From Hyphomonas sp. (GTDB lineage: Bacteria > Pseudomonadota > Alphaproteobacteria > Caulobacterales > Hyphomonadaceae), in the NCBI RefSeq assembly GCF_022844445.1, contig NZ_JALHLS010000021.1, forward strand, positions 1-45,423: a stretch of 45,423 nt of DNA, read 5' to 3'. Under the pieces are notes generated by a model. It was given only the letters and a program-made list of their open reading frames with translations. It made no database searches and was not told the origin of the DNA. The translations under genes were made by a program, and so were the position numbers. Position 1 is the stretch's first letter; every line of letters begins with the position of its first letter. Below are positions 35,162 through 43,504 of this stretch, piece by piece.

Positions 35162-35875
35162 CTAGTCCCGCGTCGCGTCGGAAGCCCGGCGCGACAGGCG
35201 CACGAGGACGTCCTGGGAGAAGCTGTCGAGCTGGTCAGCCAGCTTGGTCAGGTCGGCGGTGAACTTGTTGTAGAAGATGACGGCCGGGATGGCCGCGATC
35301 AGGCCGAGGCCGGTAGCGAAGAGGGCTTCGGCGATCGGGCCCGCGACGGTGCCGAGGCTGGTATCCTGCGCTTCGGCGATTTTCAGGAAGGCGTTCATGA
35401 TGCCCCAGACGGTGCCGAACAAGCCGATGAAAGGCGAGGCTGAACCGATGGTGGCCAGGATCGAGAGGCCGCCGCTGGCGCGGCCGATCTCGCGGTCGAT
35501 GGCCGCGCGCATGGAGCGCTCAGCGCGCATCACGATGGCCGAGGCCTCGGCGGGGGTCGCCAGCGCGCGGCCGGCATCCTGCCATTCGCGGGCGGCGGAG
35601 ACGAAGACGCGGGAGGCGGGATCCTTGCCGCCCTGCCCCGGGCGCAGGTCAAACTCGCCGGCGCGGCCGTTCCAGAAGGCATCCTCGAAAGCGAGGGCCG
35701 ATTTCTTGAGGCCGCCAAGCGAAAAGAGCTTCTCGCCGATCACGACCCACGACCAGACCGAGGCCAGCAAGAGGACGACCAGGACGATCTTCACGACAAT
35801 GTCTGCTTCGCCCAGCAAGGCGATCAGCGAGAAGTCGCTGCTGCTGGCAACGTTGCCGATGGATTCGTTTTCCAT
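35162..35875 (-). CDS. tolQ: Tol-Pal system proton channel TolQ (MotA/TolQ/ExbB family)
   Basis: 237-aa protein with three membrane helices (about 22-42, 135-157, 170-195) and the conserved GSASPFIGLFGTVWGIMNAF and GPIAEALFATGLGLIAAIPA segments. With TolR it forms the proton channel energising TolA. ATG 35875 is preferred; the Shine-Dalgarno GGGAG is about 11 nt upstream. A TTG at 35893 is an in-frame alternative. The 244-bp gap to ybgC upstream is unusually long for this operon and may hold a promoter. Confidence 0.95.
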   Translation of the reverse strand: MENESIGNVASSSDFSLIALLGEADIVVKIVLVVLLLASVWSWVVIGEKLFSLGGLKKSALAFEDAFWNGRAGEFDLRPGQGGKDPASRVFVSAAREWQDAGRALATPAEASAIVMRAERSMRAAIDREIGRASGGLSILATIGSASPFIGLFGTVWGIMNAFLKIAEAQDTSLGTVAGPIAEALFATGLGLIAAIPAVIFYNKFTADLTKLADQLDSFSQDVLVRLSRRASDATRD

Positions 35876-36119
35876 GAACGAGGTGTCTCCCAAACTTCAT
35901 CCGGGCGCGTCGCGCCCGCGTGTGCGGCGGTACAAGGATTCGGCCCGGAGCAATGCGCGGGGACCACAGGTCTTCCGCCCTTCTTTCCAGCCCGAATCCG
36001 GCAGAAACACGGCGCGGGCCGGGTTTTGCGCAGTCACATAAGGGTTATCGGCCAAGGGTTAAGGCTTCGTGGCAAATTGTTAACCAAGCAGCCGTCGAAA
36101 CGGGCACCTGCCGGAGGTC

Positions 36120-36572
36120 TCAGGCCGTCCAGCGATACGCTTCGAGGTGCTCTGCGATTTCCTTGATCGGGCGGCGCAGGCGCCCGTCGGCATGGATCAT
36201 CACCGCGGTGATCTCGGCTTCGGCGAGGAGCTCGCCTGCCCGGAGGCAGGCCTGGGAGAAGCGGATGCGGGGGCCATCCATGCCGAGATAGCGCGTGCGG
36301 ATATGCAGGAGGTCATCGACCTTGGCAGGCCGGCGATAGGTGACGTTGACGTTGGTCAGCGTAAAGGCGGCGGGGTCGTCGCGGGCGAGCAGCGACTGGT
36401 GCGAGATACCGGCATCGCGCAGGTGGTCTGACCGGCCGCGCTCGAAGAAGCGCAGGTAATTGGCATGGTAGACCATGCCGGTGAAGTCGGTGTCTTCGTA
36501 GTAGACGCGCACGGCCAGCCAGTGCTGGCGGTCGGCGTCAAAATTGGCAGCGTCGAGGGGCGGCAGGCTCAT
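36120..36572 (-). CDS. ybgC: Acyl-CoA thioesterase YbgC (Tol-Pal associated)
   Basis: 150-aa hot-dog fold thioesterase, the first gene of tol-pal clusters in most proteobacteria. The active-site motif is VYYEDTDFTGMVYHANYLRF; the Asp at about 29 is the candidate catalytic residue. The family hydrolyses short acyl-CoA or acyl-ACP and is thought to act in phospholipid metabolism. Its ATG overlaps the stop of the preceding gene as ATGA (36569-36572), which links that membrane protein to the tol-pal unit. Confidence 0.93.
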   Translation of the reverse strand: MSLPPLDAANFDADRQHWLAVRVYYEDTDFTGMVYHANYLRFFERGRSDHLRDAGISHQSLLARDDPAAFTLTNVNVTYRRPAKVDDLLHIRTRYLGMDGPRIRFSQACLRAGELLAEAEITAVMIHADGRLRRPIKEIAEHLEAYRWTA

Positions 36573-37717
36573 GGGGCGGACGTATCAGACTTGCGCGCCA
36601 GCATGAAGGCATGGCCGAGCGTGTCGACGAGGGCGAGAGCCTCAGCGAGATCCGCATAGGTCTGGTGCAGGGTCTCTTCGTTCCAGGCGCCGGTAATCAG
36701 GTCGACGAGGTTGAAGCGGTTGGCTTCGCTGGCGAAATCGAAGACGAGATGGCCGGCGCGGGCGACGGCGCGGAACGGGCTGCCATGGGCGAGGGCGATG
36801 ACGCGCTCGATGACGGCGGGGTTGAAGATGGCGCGGGCCTCGACCTGGTCGGAGGATCTGAGTTTGTAAAGTGAATCGAACGCCTTGGGTCCAAGGTCCA
36901 CATCCTGCATGGGCGCACCATTCGGATCCTGAGGCCAGCTGGTCTTGCGGGCGCGCAGGTGGGTGACGCCGTGCAGTGGCATCGGGGCGGCCAGGACAAT
37001 GATCAGATGGCGGATATCCGGGGCGTCGCTGACGGTTTCGACCCATTCAAACATTGCGAAATCGAGGCCTGCGCGGCGGCCTTCGAAGCCGTCCTCGATC
37101 TGTCGCATGCCCGAGGCCTGCGCGTGATACTTCGCCTTCTGCGCCGGGGTGCCGACGACATAGGTGTTGGCCTCCACCATCAGGCCGCTGCTGCGGACGA
37201 TGGCGACAGCCTCGTCCATCCCGCCGGCGGCGTTGAGGCTTACGGTCGCCTCGCGCAATATCGCGGGCGCCCAGCTCTGCTGCGACAGCCATTCGAGGCC
37301 CTTCGGCGCGCCGCCCGGGGCGGGCACGTATTTGAGGCCGAGCGGCGCGGTGATGCGGTTCATCGCTTCGGCCTTGAGAGCGAGGCGGGCCTGCGCCTCG
37401 ACAAATAGCTTTGCCAGCCGGCCGCGCATCAGGAAGAGGCCGGCGGCCATGTAGCCGATGAAGAGGACCGGAAAGAGCAGGAACTGGAGGAATTCCCAGA
37501 AGCCGGTATCCGGCAGGAAAAGGTCCAGCGTGAAGAAGGTGACGCCGAACAGCATGAAAGGCGCCATCATGAAGCGCCCGATGATCCGTTTCTGGCGATC
37601 TGGATTGATCGGGTCGCGGGAGATGCGCGCGAGCACGGGGCGGACCTCGCGGGCGGCGAATGCCTCGGCGCCGGCAAAGCCTTCCTGGCTTTCGATTCTG
37701 TCCCAGCCCTTGGTCAT
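36569..37717 (-). CDS. DUF3137-like membrane protein
   Basis: 382-aa protein: soluble N-terminus with RQKRIIGRFMMAP, two membrane helices (about 50-70 and 76-95), then a coil (LFVEAQARLALKAEAMNRIT) and a large cytoplasmic domain with FEGRRAGLDFAMFEWVET and HLRARKTSWPQDPNG. The order and pattern fit DUF3137 family proteins, whose function is unknown. It is translationally coupled to ybgC by the 4-nt overlap, so it may matter to the envelope machinery. It is divergent from the DUF983 gene. Confidence 0.75.
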   Translation of the reverse strand: MTKGWDRIESQEGFAGAEAFAAREVRPVLARISRDPINPDRQKRIIGRFMMAPFMLFGVTFFTLDLFLPDTGFWEFLQFLLFPVLFIGYMAAGLFLMRGRLAKLFVEAQARLALKAEAMNRITAPLGLKYVPAPGGAPKGLEWLSQQSWAPAILREATVSLNAAGGMDEAVAIVRSSGLMVEANTYVVGTPAQKAKYHAQASGMRQIEDGFEGRRAGLDFAMFEWVETVSDAPDIRHLIIVLAAPMPLHGVTHLRARKTSWPQDPNGAPMQDVDLGPKAFDSLYKLRSSDQVEARAIFNPAVIERVIALAHGSPFRAVARAGHLVFDFASEANRFNLVDLITGAWNEETLHQTYADLAEALALVDTLGHAFMLARKSDTSAP

Positions 37718-37836
37718 GAAGCCGCACTAGCAGAGCCAGCCCGGGTCGTCATCCTCATGGGGCCGCCCGCCTGCGGTCTCGGCCTGCGGTGATGGGCCGG
37801 ATCGCGGATGGGCGGTGTCTGTGCGAGGGTTTGCGC

Positions 37837-38190
37837 ATGCCGCTTTCCCCTGCTCTGATTGCAGTCGTGCGCGGCCTGCGGGGGCGATGCCCTCAGTGCG
37901 GGCGGGGCAAGCTGTTTGCGGGTTACCTGAAGCAGGCACCGGCGTGCAGCGCGTGCGGGGCTGCGACCGGGGAGATTGCAGCCGAGGACGGGCCGCCCTG
38001 GCTGACCGTGCTGATGCTCGGGCCGCTGCTGGCGGCGCTTACCTTCGTGTCGGCGCGCCAGGAGGCCTGGCCGCTCTGGATGCGGCTCGGCGGGCTGGGC
38101 ACGTTTGCGACCCTCGCGGTACTGATGATGTTGCCGCGCGTGAAGGGCGGCCTGATCGGCGTGCTATGGGGGATGCGCCCGCCTGCCTAA
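37837..38190 (+). CDS. DUF983 family membrane protein
   Basis: 117-aa protein. A zinc-ribbon-like start CPQCGRGKLFAGYLKQAP and CSACG give two CxxC pairs, followed by two hydrophobic helices (about 55-80, 85-105). DUF983 genes often sit near cytochrome oxidase assembly genes in alphaproteobacteria; here that context is missing. ATG 37837 has GAGGG 7 nt upstream; an upstream start at 37789 lacks one. Its stop overlaps the convergent coq4 stop (TAA/TAG on opposite strands). Confidence 0.88.
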   Translation: MPLSPALIAVVRGLRGRCPQCGRGKLFAGYLKQAPACSACGAATGEIAAEDGPPWLTVLMLGPLLAALTFVSARQEAWPLWMRLGGLGTFATLAVLMMLPRVKGGLIGVLWGMRPPA

Positions 38191-39218
38191 TGTGCCGCTG
38201 CGCGCTGCGGAATCAGCGAACGCTTCAGGATGGCGAGGGAATCGGCGAGCGGCCGGCGGTTCTCGACAAAATCGGCGCGCCAGGGGCGCCGGTAGGGACG
38301 GATGCCGTGGGCTGCGCGGATCTCATCCGGCGTCAGGTGCCAGAGCGCTTCCCATTCAATTGTGATGACCGGCGGCGTCTCGCGCCCATGAACCCAGGCG
38401 CTGGTCATCGTGTCCATGAGGATCGGATAGGCAAAGGCGGGCGCAAGGGCGCCCACCGCCGCCGAAACCGACAGGAACTGCGCCGAATAGGAATGTCCGA
38501 ACTGCGCCATCTGGAAGGCCGAGATGGCCAGTTCGTGCAGCGAGGTCGTCTCGTAGCCGGCCGTGATGTGCCAGAGGTCATGCGCCTGCAGGATCCGGGT
38601 GTTGAGATAATCGAGCGGCTTGCTGAGGCGGGCCAGGCCGATCGACTCCCGGTCAAGAACTTCAAGATCGAACTTGTTGTCGACGATCAGATCATGAAAG
38701 GCGCGGCCAAGCGAGCCGGGCGGGCAGGCGGCGAGCTCCTCAAGGCGTACATGTTCCGGGAGCGGACGGTCTACGATCTCCGGGACGCCCGGCCAGAGAT
38801 AGGACATGTCTGCGAGCCGGGCCTCGAACGCCGCAGGCATCATGCCGCCGAGGGCGGCTGTTCTCTGGGTGACGGCCAGCGCGTCCAGCTTGCCGGCCGC
38901 GAGGTCTTCGGCGACGGACCACCAGGCCTCGAACAGGTCCGGCGGGCTTTCACCCGGCGGGAGCGCAAGAGTGCCAAGGGGGGCAGCCTTGACCGGCCTC
39001 CCCCGCCAGCCGAGCGTGAGGGCGTCGTAGATCTTACCCGTCCGGTCGGGTTCGAGGAAGGCCGTTCGGGCGAGCAGGCCGGCCATCGCGGCGCGGGCGG
39101 CGGGATCGGATTTGCCTTTGGCTGCGGCCAACTCCGCCGCAAGGGTGCGGACGCTGCCGGCATCAAGCGGGCCGCCGAAATGGATCAGAGCGCGGTGCTT
39201 CAGGTCTGCAGGCGTCAT
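38187..39218 (-). CDS. Ubiquinone biosynthesis protein Coq4 family
   Basis: 343-aa protein with the Coq4 signature HDLWH at 213-217 followed by 11 residues and Glu229 (HDxxH-x11-E), the metal-binding motif of this family. In eukaryotes Coq4 acts in the coenzyme Q complex; a role in C1 decarboxylation/hydroxylation of the ring has been proposed. Bacterial members lie in alphaproteobacteria and are usually about 230-270 aa, so this one carries an extra N-terminal helical region of about 90 residues. It sits 77 bp behind ruvB on the same strand, and no other ubiquinone gene is visible in the window. Confidence 0.82.
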   Translation of the reverse strand: MTPADLKHRALIHFGGPLDAGSVRTLAAELAAAKGKSDPAARAAMAGLLARTAFLEPDRTGKIYDALTLGWRGRPVKAAPLGTLALPPGESPPDLFEAWWSVAEDLAAGKLDALAVTQRTAALGGMMPAAFEARLADMSYLWPGVPEIVDRPLPEHVRLEELAACPPGSLGRAFHDLIVDNKFDLEVLDRESIGLARLSKPLDYLNTRILQAHDLWHITAGYETTSLHELAISAFQMAQFGHSYSAQFLSVSAAVGALAPAFAYPILMDTMTSAWVHGRETPPVITIEWEALWHLTPDEIRAAHGIRPYRRPWRADFVENRRPLADSLAILKRSLIPQRAAAH

Positions 39219-39295
39219 ACTGGTGTCTCCTGAGCCGAAACTAGACCAGCCACCGCCTGGATCAAGCCGGTTTCGGGATGCCTTCGGGCAGGCGC

Positions 39296-40327
39296 TCAGC
39301 CCTCGTCTCCGAACAGCGGCGCCTGCAATCCACCGGGCGCGGCAATGCCAAGGCGCTCGTAAGCCAGCGGCGCCGCGACACGGCCGCGCGGGGTGCGGGC
39401 GACGTAGCCTTTCTGCATCAGGTACGGCTCGATCACGTCTTCGACGGCGTCGCGCGCTTCGGAGAGGGCGGCGGCGAGCGTGTCGGCGCCGACCGGGCCG
39501 CCGGCATAGGTTTTCACGAGCGCGTGGAGGTAGCGCCGGTCGAGCGCATCGAGGCCGTCCGTGTCAATCTCGAGGCGTTTCAGGGCGCGGTCGGCGGCGG
39601 GCTTGTCGATGGGCTGGCCTTCAGCGTCGGCAAAATCGCGGACGCGGCGCAGGAGGCGCAGCGCGATGCGCGGCGTGCCGCGCGCGCGGGCAGCGATCTC
39701 GACGGCGCCTTCCTCCGTAATCGGAGCACCCAGTTTCCGGGCGGCGGCCATGACGATGCGGGCAAGCTCTTCCGGCTCGTAGAAATCGAGGCGGATCGGG
39801 ATGCCGAACCGGTCGCGCAGGGGCGTGGCAAGGAGGCCTGCGCGGGTGGTGGCGCCGACAAGGGTGAAGGGTGAAAGATCAAGCCGCACGGAGCGGGCGG
39901 CGGGGCCCTCCCCGATCACGATGTCGAGTGCGTAATCCTCCATCGCGGGATAGAGGATTTCCTCGACGATGGCCGGCAGGCGGTGGATCTCGTCGATGAA
40001 AAGGACGTCGTTCGGTTCAAGGTTCGTCAGGATCGCGGCGAGGTCGCCGGGCTTGGCGATGACCGGGCCGGAGGTGGCACGGAAACCCACACCCATCTCT
40101 CGGGCGAGGATCTGCGCGAGGGTCGTCTTGCCGAGGCCGGGCGGGCCGAAGAGCAGCACATGGTCGAGCGCCTCGGCGCGGCCGCGGGCGGCGTCGACAT
40201 AGACTTTCAGGTTCGACTTCGCCTTGCGCTGGCCGACATAGTCCTCGAACGTCTGGGGACGCAGCGCCCGGTCGAGCGCATCGGGCGCCTGGGCGTTGGC
40301 ATCCGCGAGGGATTCCTTGCGGCTCAC
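39296..40327 (-). CDS. ruvB: Holliday junction branch migration ATPase RuvB
   Basis: 343-aa AAA+ ATPase. Walker [11 protein letters not shown] begins at 61, Walker [11 protein letters not shown], sensor 1 [20 protein letters not shown], arginine finger in that segment, and a winged-helix C-terminal domain ([20 protein letters not shown]). With RuvA it moves Holliday junctions. ATG 40327 overlaps the ruvA stop as ATGA. Confidence 0.98.
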   Translation of the reverse strand: MSRKESLADANAQAPDALDRALRPQTFEDYVGQRKAKSNLKVYVDAARGRAEALDHVLLFGPPGLGKTTLAQILAREMGVGFRATSGPVIAKPGDLAAILTNLEPNDVLFIDEIHRLPAIVEEILYPAMEDYALDIVIGEGPAARSVRLDLSPFTLVGATTRAGLLATPLRDRFGIPIRLDFYEPEELARIVMAAARKLGAPITEEGAVEIAARARGTPRIALRLLRRVRDFADAEGQPIDKPAADRALKRLEIDTDGLDALDRRYLHALVKTYAGGPVGADTLAAALSEARDAVEDVIEPYLMQKGYVARTPRGRVAAPLAYERLGIAAPGGLQAPLFGDEG

Positions 40328-40947
40328 CGCGCCAGCTCCTTCAGAGCGCCCTTGACGAGGGCGCTGACATTATCGGCGGCGCCGTCCTTGGCGGCGGCCG
40401 CAACAGCCTTGGCGGCTTCGGACTGTGTGTAGCCAAGATTCGTCAGCGCGCTGATGGCTTCGGCACGCGGGCCGGTGGAGGCGGCGACCGGGGCGGAGGC
40501 GAGACCGGCGACGGCGGCGGTTTCAAACTTGCCGAACCGGCCCATCGGCGGCGCCTTGCCGGCGAGTTCGGTGACGATGCGCTCGCCGAGCTTCTTGCCG
40601 ATGCCCTTGGCGCGCGTGAAGGCGCCGGAGTCGGCGAGCGCGATGGCGTCCATGATCTCGGACGGGGCGAGGCCGTCGAGAATGGCGAGGGCGGACTTGC
40701 CGGCAACGCCCGGCACATCCTGCAGCCGCACGAACCAGGCTCGCTCTTCGTCAGTGGCAAAGGCAAAGAGCGTGATCGAGCTTTCAGTGACGCGCGTTTC
40801 GACATGCACGGTGACGCGGTCGCCCGCGTGCAGGCGCGCGAGGAGGCGTGTGCCGGCGAGGGCGACATAGCCGACGCCGTTCACGTCGATCAGCACATGA
40901 TCGAGCCCGAGGGCGGCGACCTCGCCGGTGAGGCGGCCGATGATCAT
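40324..40947 (-). CDS. ruvA: Holliday junction DNA-binding protein RuvA
   Basis: 207-aa tetrameric junction-binding protein. OB-fold start [20 protein letters not shown], two helix-hairpin-helix motifs ([38 protein letters not shown]), an acidic-pin region in domain I, and the C-terminal RuvB-binding domain ([19 protein letters not shown]). ATG 40947 overlaps the ruvC stop as ATGA, and its stop overlaps ruvB. Confidence 0.98.
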   Translation of the reverse strand: MIIGRLTGEVAALGLDHVLIDVNGVGYVALAGTRLLARLHAGDRVTVHVETRVTESSITLFAFATDEERAWFVRLQDVPGVAGKSALAILDGLAPSEIMDAIALADSGAFTRAKGIGKKLGERIVTELAGKAPPMGRFGKFETAAVAGLASAPVAASTGPRAEAISALTNLGYTQSEAAKAVAAAAKDGAADNVSALVKGALKELAR

Positions 40948-41450
40948 GCCGCGCCTTTCTTCCGGAGAAGCATCGGCAGATGGTGCGCGGTACAGATGGC
41001 GCAGGCGAGCGCGTCGGCGGCGTCGAGTTTCATCTCCCCTGCTCTTGGAAGAAGCCGCTGGACCATGAACTTCACCTGGTCCTTGTCGGCGGTGCCGGTG
41101 CCGACGACGGAGAGCTTGATCTGGCGCGGGGCGAATTCGGAGACCGGCACACCGGCCATGGCGAGGGCAGCCATGGCGGCGCCGCGGGCCTGTCCGAGCT
41201 TCAGCGCGGCGCGGGGGTTGGCGTTGACGAGGGTTTCCTCGACACCTGCGGCATCCGGCGCGTGGTGGCGGGCGAGTTCGCCGACCGCTTCGAAGATGTG
41301 GGCGAGGCGTTCAGCCATCGAGATATCGACGGGCGCCTCGATGACGCCGTGACCGACATGGGTGAGCCGCATGCCGGTCTGCTCGATCAGGCCCCAGCCG
41401 GTGTGGCGCAGGCCGGGGTCAATGCCGAGGATGCGAATCGTAGCGCTCAT
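40944..41450 (-). CDS. ruvC: Holliday junction resolvase RuvC
   Basis: 168-aa endonuclease that cuts Holliday junctions bound by RuvAB. The four acidic catalytic residues fall at D11 (GIDPGLRHTGWG), E71 (GVEETLVNANPR), D143 and D146 (KLDAADALA), matching the E. coli D7/E66/D138/D141 pattern. First gene of the ruvC-ruvA-ruvB unit; overlaps ruvA by 4 nt. Confidence 0.97.
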   Translation of the reverse strand: MSATIRILGIDPGLRHTGWGLIEQTGMRLTHVGHGVIEAPVDISMAERLAHIFEAVGELARHHAPDAAGVEETLVNANPRAALKLGQARGAAMAALAMAGVPVSEFAPRQIKLSVVGTGTADKDQVKFMVQRLLPRAGEMKLDAADALACAICTAHHLPMLLRKKGAA

Positions 41451-41495
41451 GCGCGCTACCCTAGCAGCGCGAAGGGTTAAAGACAGCTTGAAGTT

Positions 41496-42149
41496 TCACT
41501 CTTTGTTCGCGGGCTCCACCGGCAGCATCACTTCGTAGCGGCGCAGGAAGAACGGCACGAAGGGCGCGTCATAGCCGGCCCATTCGGGCTCTCCGGTCAC
41601 CGTATAGCCGCCCGCGTCCGCGAAGGCGCGCAGCGCCGCCTCGGCCTTTGCGCGCTTCTTTTCGGAATCGCTGCCAGTGTAGCGGTAAGCGGCAAGGGTG
41701 CGACCGGGCATCGGGACAAGGCGGATCTCCGGACTGGCGGGTGCGGGCAGGGTGTCCATCGTCCATTCGTCCGGCATGATGAAGCGGACAACATAGCTGC
41801 CGGCAGCGGCCGTTTCCGCCGCCGTGACCGGCGCGGTCATTGCGATCTTCTGCCCCTTCGGCGCGGCAGTGACCGGACTGGTCATGGCGATCTTCTGGCG
41901 GGGGGCGTTGCCGCCGAAGATGTAGTTGGCCAGCGGCCGGAAGCCGGCGCTGGCGGCTTCTGCAACAGACGGTGCTTCAACCGTCACTTCGGCGACGATC
42001 ATGGGCGCATAGGCGCGGATTTCGGCGGCGCCGTCGCCGGCGATGACAGTGAAGGCGGGCATCGGCGCGGTCTCCTCGGCATGGGCGCAGGCTGCCAGCG
42101 TCAGGGCCAAGGCCGGCAGAACGAGACGTTTCAGGACGGTGGCGATCAT
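41496..42149 (-). CDS. SOUL heme-binding family lipoprotein
   Basis: 217-aa protein with lipobox LAAC (Cys21) and a SOUL domain (about 32-210). Recognisable are EIRAYAPMIVAEVTVEA, QKIAMTSPVT and QKIAMTAPVT, a typical double MT(S/A)PVT, and YTVTGEPEWAGYDAPFVPFF. SOUL proteins bind heme or tetrapyrroles, and their bacterial role is unclear. ATG 42149 with GAAGG 7 nt upstream. It lies 111 bp downstream of the FAS1 gene, with a terminator between, and 45 bp before ruvC on the same strand. Confidence 0.9.
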   Translation of the reverse strand: MIATVLKRLVLPALALTLAACAHAEETAPMPAFTVIAGDGAAEIRAYAPMIVAEVTVEAPSVAEAASAGFRPLANYIFGGNAPRQKIAMTSPVTAAPKGQKIAMTAPVTAAETAAAGSYVVRFIMPDEWTMDTLPAPASPEIRLVPMPGRTLAAYRYTGSDSEKKRAKAEAALRAFADAGGYTVTGEPEWAGYDAPFVPFFLRRYEVMLPVEPANKE

Positions 42150-42209
42150 GGGGAAACCTTCGACTCTGTTTGCAGAGGCTGCACTGATCTCGATCAGCAC
42201 AGACAGAAA

Positions 42210-42240
42210 GGGCCGCGACCCTTTTGGAGGATCGCGGCCC
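42210..42240 (-). terminator. Terminator after the FAS1 gene
   Basis: GGGCCGCGA (42210-42218) pairs with TCGCGGCCC (42232-42240) around a 13-nt loop. On the minus strand the stem is followed by TTTCTGTCTG, a moderate T-run. It separates the FAS1 gene from the SOUL gene. Confidence 0.7.
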
Positions 42241-42260
42241 CGGATTTCAGCCCGTGAGGC

Positions 42261-42818
42261 TTATTCCTTCGGCAGAAGAACCGTGTCGATGACGTGGATC
42301 ACGCCGTTCGAGGCGGCAATGTCTGCGGCGGTGATTTTTGCGCCGTTGACGGTTGCGCCTTCAGGGGCCGCAATCACCGAGACGGTGGCGGTGTTGACGG
42401 TGGCAACGTCGGTTGCCGTCGCCGGCAGGTCAGCAGCCATCACCTGGCCGGGGACGACGTGGTAGGTGAGGATCGCGGCCAGTTTATCCTTGTTTTCAGG
42501 CAGGAGCAGCGAGTCGAGCGTGCCGGCCGGGAGCGCGGCAAAGGCTTCGTTGGTCGGCGCGAAGACCGTGAACGGGCCGGGGCCCGAGAGGGTTTCGGCC
42601 AGACCGGCGGCCTGGACGGCGGCGACGAGGGTCGAGAAGTCAGGGTTGGCGGCGGCGACGTCAACGATGGTTGACGGCAAAACGACCTCTTCTTCGATTA
42701 CCGGCTCGGCGACGACTTCTTCGACAACCGCAGGCTCGGTCGTGACGGTTTCGGCGGGGGCACAGGCGGCAAGCGCGAAGGCGCTGACAGCCGCAACAGC
42801 GAACAGTTGGAACTTCAT
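42261..42818 (-). CDS. Fasciclin (FAS1) domain lipoprotein
   Basis: 185-aa protein with lipobox LAAC (Cys19), a Val/Glu-rich linker (about 25-50) and one FAS1 domain (about 52-183) with [17 protein letters not shown], the H-box YHVVPGQVM and the ending [17 protein letters not shown]1 proteins mediate adhesion or binding at the cell surface. ATG 42818. Its 5' leader contains a hairpin (42859-42880) and a long inverted repeat around 42890-42920. Confidence 0.93.
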   Translation of the reverse strand: MKFQLFAVAAVSAFALAACAPAETVTTEPAVVEEVVAEPVIEEEVVLPSTIVDVAAANPDFSTLVAAVQAAGLAETLSGPGPFTVFAPTNEAFAALPAGTLDSLLLPENKDKLAAILTYHVVPGQVMAADLPATATDVATVNTATVSVIAAPEGATVNGAKITAADIAASNGVIHVIDTVLLPKE

Positions 42819-43130
42819 GGGGGGACGTCCTTTTGGTGACAGGCAGGTTTCTTATGGAGGGCGCGCTTTTCATCGCGCCCGCCAAGACTTGGAACGAATG
42901 CTCCACCCGGCCAGTGGTTCCAATGACATTTTTTAAAGGCATTTTTGGGGCAAGCTGATGCGCGTGTGCTGAACGGTCAGATCATCCACTTCAGCGTGCG
43001 GCGCTTTGGGCGTCAGCCGGCATCGGCATCGTGCTCGGCGGACGGCACATCGATCATTCCAGCGAAGCGGATCGATGCCAGCTGAGCGCGGGGCGCGCGG
43101 CGTCTTCGGGCTCCCCGTTCAGGCGGATCG
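42819..43130. other. Leader of the FAS1 gene and degraded sequence
   Basis: About 312 bp without an intact gene. Near the FAS1 start are a 7-bp hairpin (GGGCGCG 42859-42865, CGCGCCC 42874-42880) and an inverted repeat TTGGAAC/GTTCCAA (about 42890-42925). Further right, short minus-strand pieces such as ASIRFAGMIDVPSAEHD look like the broken end of a former gene. Confidence 0.45.
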
Positions 43131-43145
43131 TCAGATCGTCAGATC
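43130..43145. repeat. 8-bp tandem duplication
   Basis: GTCAGATC occurs twice in direct succession (43130-43137, 43138-43145), preceded by half a unit (GATC 43126-43129). It creates the stop codon of the remnant at 43131-43400: with one unit removed, the minus-strand frame runs on to 43054. Confidence 0.8.
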
Positions 43146-43400
43146 GACGGATGGCTCGGTCAGGCGCGGATTGGCGGCTGTCTTGAGTATCTGGAATGCA
43201 CCGCGCGCCGCGGCCTGCAGCGCACAGGGGCCCGGGTCAGCGCCGCCGAAACCGAATCCGGCGAGGCTGGCGCGAAAGTCTGTGACCGGATAACCGGCGA
43301 GCAGGCCGCGTTCTGCACCGGCCGGCAAGACGGTGAGATCGGCTTTGCTGCGGAACGAGAGCATGCCGCCCGGAACTTCCGACAGCTTTTCGAGGCGCAC
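43131..43400 (-). pseudogene. Remnant resembling EF-G domain IV
   Basis: 89-codon open piece with GLLAGYPVTDFRASL, then ALQAAARGAFQILKTAANPR and LTEPSVDLTI. This matches the domain IV core of elongation factor G-type translation GTPases (LAGYPV-D-F..., AF..A...ANP.LLEP...). The GTPase domain, domain V and any start with a good ribosome-binding site are missing. The stop is produced by an 8-bp tandem duplication. An adjacent frame at about 43440-43490 reads ITGLPADYFPFELAVELFS, which may be another broken segment. A degraded paralogue or a shuffled fragment is the best reading; a short functional protein is less likely. Confidence 0.5.
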
Positions 43401-43504
43401 ACCCCTGCCCGCGATCAGTTCGCGGAGGCGCCGGAGCTGAACAATTCGACCGCCAGCTCGAACGGAAAGTAGTCAGCAGGCAGACCAGTGATCAGCGGCG
43501 CGCC

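Noticed and set aside
36040..36090. CtrA binding site upstream of tolQ
   Set aside because: Two TTAA boxes are present but 17 nt apart; the consensus is TTAA-N7-TTAA.
42890..42925. GGAAC ... CGTT as an EcfG-type promoter for the FAS1 gene
   Set aside because: The spacer is 20 nt, whereas the GGAAC/CGTT promoters of alphaproteobacteria have about 16-17 nt.
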